From positions 159,645 through 223,644 of the forward strand of contig VTPC01091259.1 of assembly GCA_011009095.1 (NCBI GenBank): 64,000 nucleotides of DNA, written 5' to 3'. The notes below the pieces were generated by a model. The model saw nothing but the letters and a program-made list of their open reading frames with translations, did not search any database and was not told the DNA's origin. The position numbers and the translations under genes are program-made. The first letter of the stretch is position 1. Every line of letters begins with the position of its first letter. This stretch comes from Ignelater luminosus. Lineage: Eukaryota; Arthropoda; Insecta; Coleoptera; Elateridae. This document shows, one piece after another, positions 61,613 to 64,000 of the stretch.

Positions 61613-63145
61613 TAGCACGCATAATTATCATTGATAATTATGCAAACTATGTCAAAATTCCACGAAAAACGATAACTTTACCTGACTGGACTAGCTGCCA
61701 TCTATTAATAGAATATTTAACGTCTTGAGTAATTAGCGCTTTACGTCACCCAAGATGATATTTGAATTTCAATTAGAATTTTAAAAGTTTTTATAAATTA
61801 AATGGCTAAGTTTTGGGATCTGATAAAAACTGTGCAGACATATTACACAATGCATTTTCCAATGGTGCTTAGAAACAAAAAACGCATTATGAGCTCATTG
61901 TCAATGAACAAAATTACGTAATAGCTTTAAATTGAAAGCCATAACCTACACAAATTATTCTGAACTAAACGCCTATTGTTAAATGTTTAGTATTAATTCA
62001 AACGTTATTTATCAAAGGAATCGGCGTATGAGCTTCTAAACAATTGTTTCTAAACACTGGAACACAGTTGAATTACTTTCATAACATAAATTAATTAGTT
62101 TGTATTGTAGGTGTAAATACAACAAACCAGAAAAATAAACAGTTTAGGAGCACAACTGTTCTCGCAGCATTTTCTAGAACGCGAACTTAAATTAGATATC
62201 CCGAATGATCCAAAAAAACTTTTCATAATACAATTTTAACTTCGCCGAAAAGAAATTTGTGCGGAATTGTTTTTAATTTAGGAAACTAGAAAAATCTGAT
62301 TTTATTAAAAAGAAAACAATGCGATGAAAGAAACTAAATGAAATCTAACGTAAGGTAAAGATTTAACTCGATACAAAATAATTATTCATGTTGCAATTAC
62401 AAGTGTGTGAAAGAAGTAAAATTTACAACGAGAAGTGTGGAGTTGGCTGCCCGCGGCAAAGCCAATGGCAACAACCACACGAGAGTTTGAAATGTGCTTC
62501 TAACATAATTTTAATATAATATAGTTACACGAATTTCTACAACCATTATCTCAAGAGAGTAGAAAATTCAAATAATACATTTAGTACATAATAAAAACTA
62601 ATAAAGACAATTCTTAACCCTTTTAACTTAACTCAGTTTTAAATTATGGCTGTCAAGTTCAAATTTTCAGCGTTTGAAGTCAGAAATTACAAGAAAATAA
62701 TTTCTCAAACACAAGTTAGTGTGTGTGTGTGGGCCAGTGCTAATGATGGTCAAAGGAAATAGTATAATACATAAAGAGCATGGAAAATGCTACACACGAG
62801 TGTAAGAGATCTTCCAGAGAGTTTTGTACACTATTCTTTCTACGACCACCAAAAAGCGGCATCAGCATATACTTTTAACGAGTTATTGTTATTTCATAAT
62901 TAAACTTAAGACACAGATAGACTATCAAGTATTAATCGCATAAAGCATGGACGGTTCGTACATATTCGCATTTTATTCATTAAAACGAAGTTAACATCAA
63001 TAAACCCATCATTCATTTAAAATTAATAAATTTCTTATATTATATACACAATATCAATATTTTCGCTTAATAAAAACCCTTTGCTTTCAAGCTACAAAAT
63101 TACTTCAGAAATAGAAATTACTTGAAATAAAAACTAAATACTCGC
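61613..63145. other. 1.5 kb A+T-rich DNA, no gene
   Basis: A short GT run (GTGTGTGTGTGTGG at 62719-62732) is the only simple repeat. No long frame. Confidence 0.5.
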
Positions 63146-63149
63146 TAAT

Positions 63150-63480
63150 TCCTTTTTATACCTACAGAGTTCAGAGCTTCCTGTAGACTTTGTGCTTTTG
63201 TAGGATCAAACGCATTCAAAGTTCTTTTAATAATTTTAAACTTTTCAGCCTAATACACTGCAATCTCAATCCAGGTTACCCATCGTGTAACAATAGGCAA
63301 AGAAGGTAAAGATATACCGATGCCTGCAATATTTCCGAATGTGACTACCTTTTTTACTAAGGAGAGTAACGTGTTCACATTGGGGTACAGAAAGCGAATC
63401 AATTCAGCTCAACGATGTAAGTCATGCGCTAAACACGTAACATGTATCATTTTAGGATTGAATACTTGAAATAATCACAG
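63150..63480 (-). pseudogene. hAT-like transposase (CGGBP1-like group), middle fragment
   Basis: Minus strand: PKMIHVTCLAHDLHR (family: Y-P-x-M-I/L-H-V/I-T-C-x-A-H-x-L-H-R), ELIRFLYPNVNTLLSLVKKV, LPSLPIVTRWVTWIEIAVYX and KIIKRTLNAFDPTKAQSLQE. The P-x-x-T-R-W-G-T-W block is normally V-T/I-T-R-W-G-T-W-L/I; here the Gly is Val. One stop in A-V-Y-Y-A. This is the portion of the protein that follows the N-terminal domain seen at 19264-19950, but on the opposite strand and 43 kb away, so a separate copy. Nonfunctional. Confidence 0.7.
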
Positions 63481-63608
63481 ATTTCTGCATATAAGGTGGT
63501 GTAAACTAATTAAACAGGTGAATACTGAACTCCTTCTAGCCACAAAGACATAAAGCGTCATTAAAAAAGCAGCAATAGTTAAATGGTTGGTTCTTTTTAA
63601 GACTTCCA

Positions 63609-64000
63609 TTGTCAGTAAATAAATCTAAAAATAAAATTTGCAATATATCTTTGCTCCACATCCGTTGTTTCGTCTCAAAAGACCCACATTATTTTTTACT
63701 TTGTTCCATTTATACTAGGAGCGACTTTAACACCAAGAACACCCACCGGGGATTCAGGTTTACATCAACAAAAGGCAGGGAGCTTTTAAAAGCAGTAAAT
63801 AGTAATGGAGCTATGACGCTATCAAGAAGAAAGCCAACTTATTGGTCGACTGATCTCAAGGTTAAGGTTATAAAGAAATAATGTCAGGGACCTTATTGAT
63901 TTCTTTATAACCAAAAATGTATCACCAAAATATCTGCAAATGGACGAGTATAATGACTTATGTTCTGACCACTCGGTACTAATATTAACACTGAGTGAAA
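63609..64000 (+). pseudogene. Jockey endonuclease fragment, runs off the window
   Basis: The frame 63609-63881 reads SDFNTKNTHRGFRFTSTKGR at its centre (family: G-G-D-F-N-A-K-H-x-x-W-G-S-R-x-x-x-x-x-G-x-x-L) and SRRKPTYWSTD (S-T-x-x-P-T-Y-W/F-P). After a shift, RDLIDFFITKN and YNDLCSDHSVLILTL close the domain; the S-D-H-S catalytic pair is intact. The LINE's linker and RT presumably lie beyond position 64000. The catalytic G-G-D has become R-S-D. Confidence 0.75.

Noticed and set aside
1-64000. CRISPR arrays, operons, ribosome-binding sites, rRNA genes
   Set aside because: None seen; the introns, LINEs and DNA transposons indicate a eukaryotic, arthropod genome.

Overview
The window is non-coding, transposon-packed DNA from an arthropod, most likely an insect. 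The evidence is an A+T-rich background, very short introns, and a repeat mix typical of insects: mariner-like elements with TATACAGGGTG ends, Jockey, CR1 and RTE LINEs, a Penelope element, a BEL/Pao gag remnant, piggyBac, hAT, Helitron and Ginger fragments. A beetle is my best guess, but nothing here proves the order. I find no convincing single-copy host gene. Nearly every recognisable protein is a decayed transposable-element protein with stops and frameshifts. The one long, clean reading frame is a GC-rich reverse transcriptase at 57.9-59.1 kb.

Layout. 0-3 kb: mariner 3' half, piggyBac C-terminus, first copy of an LTR-like repeat. 3.8-5.5 kb: a mariner-like element with both ends and TA duplications. 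5.5-8.3 kb: Jockey-type RT scrap, then a minus-strand RTE LINE. 8.7-18.6 kb: unrecognised DNA with a nonautonomous DNA transposon, the second LTR-like copy, an assembly gap inside an inverted repeat, and a 280-bp direct repeat pair. 19.2-22.4 kb: hAT N-terminus, RTE LINE and an unnamed transposon ORF, end to end. 22.8-29.2 kb: mariner ends, a minus-strand LINE, a Helitron helicase tail and a second minus-strand LINE. 31.3-35.3 kb: near full-length CR1 LINE. 35.4-40.8 kb: a SWIM zinc-finger gene interrupted by a structurally complete Ginger-type transposon, followed by a Penelope fragment and a convergent DDE_Tnp_4 transposase remnant. 41.3-47.5 kb: mariner pieces, including one that carries a palindromic tRNA-like retroposon. 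50-57 kb: two Jockey LINE pieces flanking a three-layer nest (unnamed transposon ORF, RTE LINE within it, fold-back element within that). 57.9-60.3 kb: GC-rich LINE block. 60.5-64 kb: inverted Penelope tail, BEL/Pao gag, hAT C-terminus, Jockey endonuclease.

The features do not work together as a pathway. The region records successive insertions, and its value lies in the nesting order and the preserved target-site duplications. The most informative structures are the Ginger-type element (35662-37962, TATA duplication), the fold-back whose removal restores a LINE reading frame (53857-54680), the tRNA-containing palindrome with a 15-bp duplication (46738-47029), and three exact 30-bp units that each begin like a mariner end (30895-30984).
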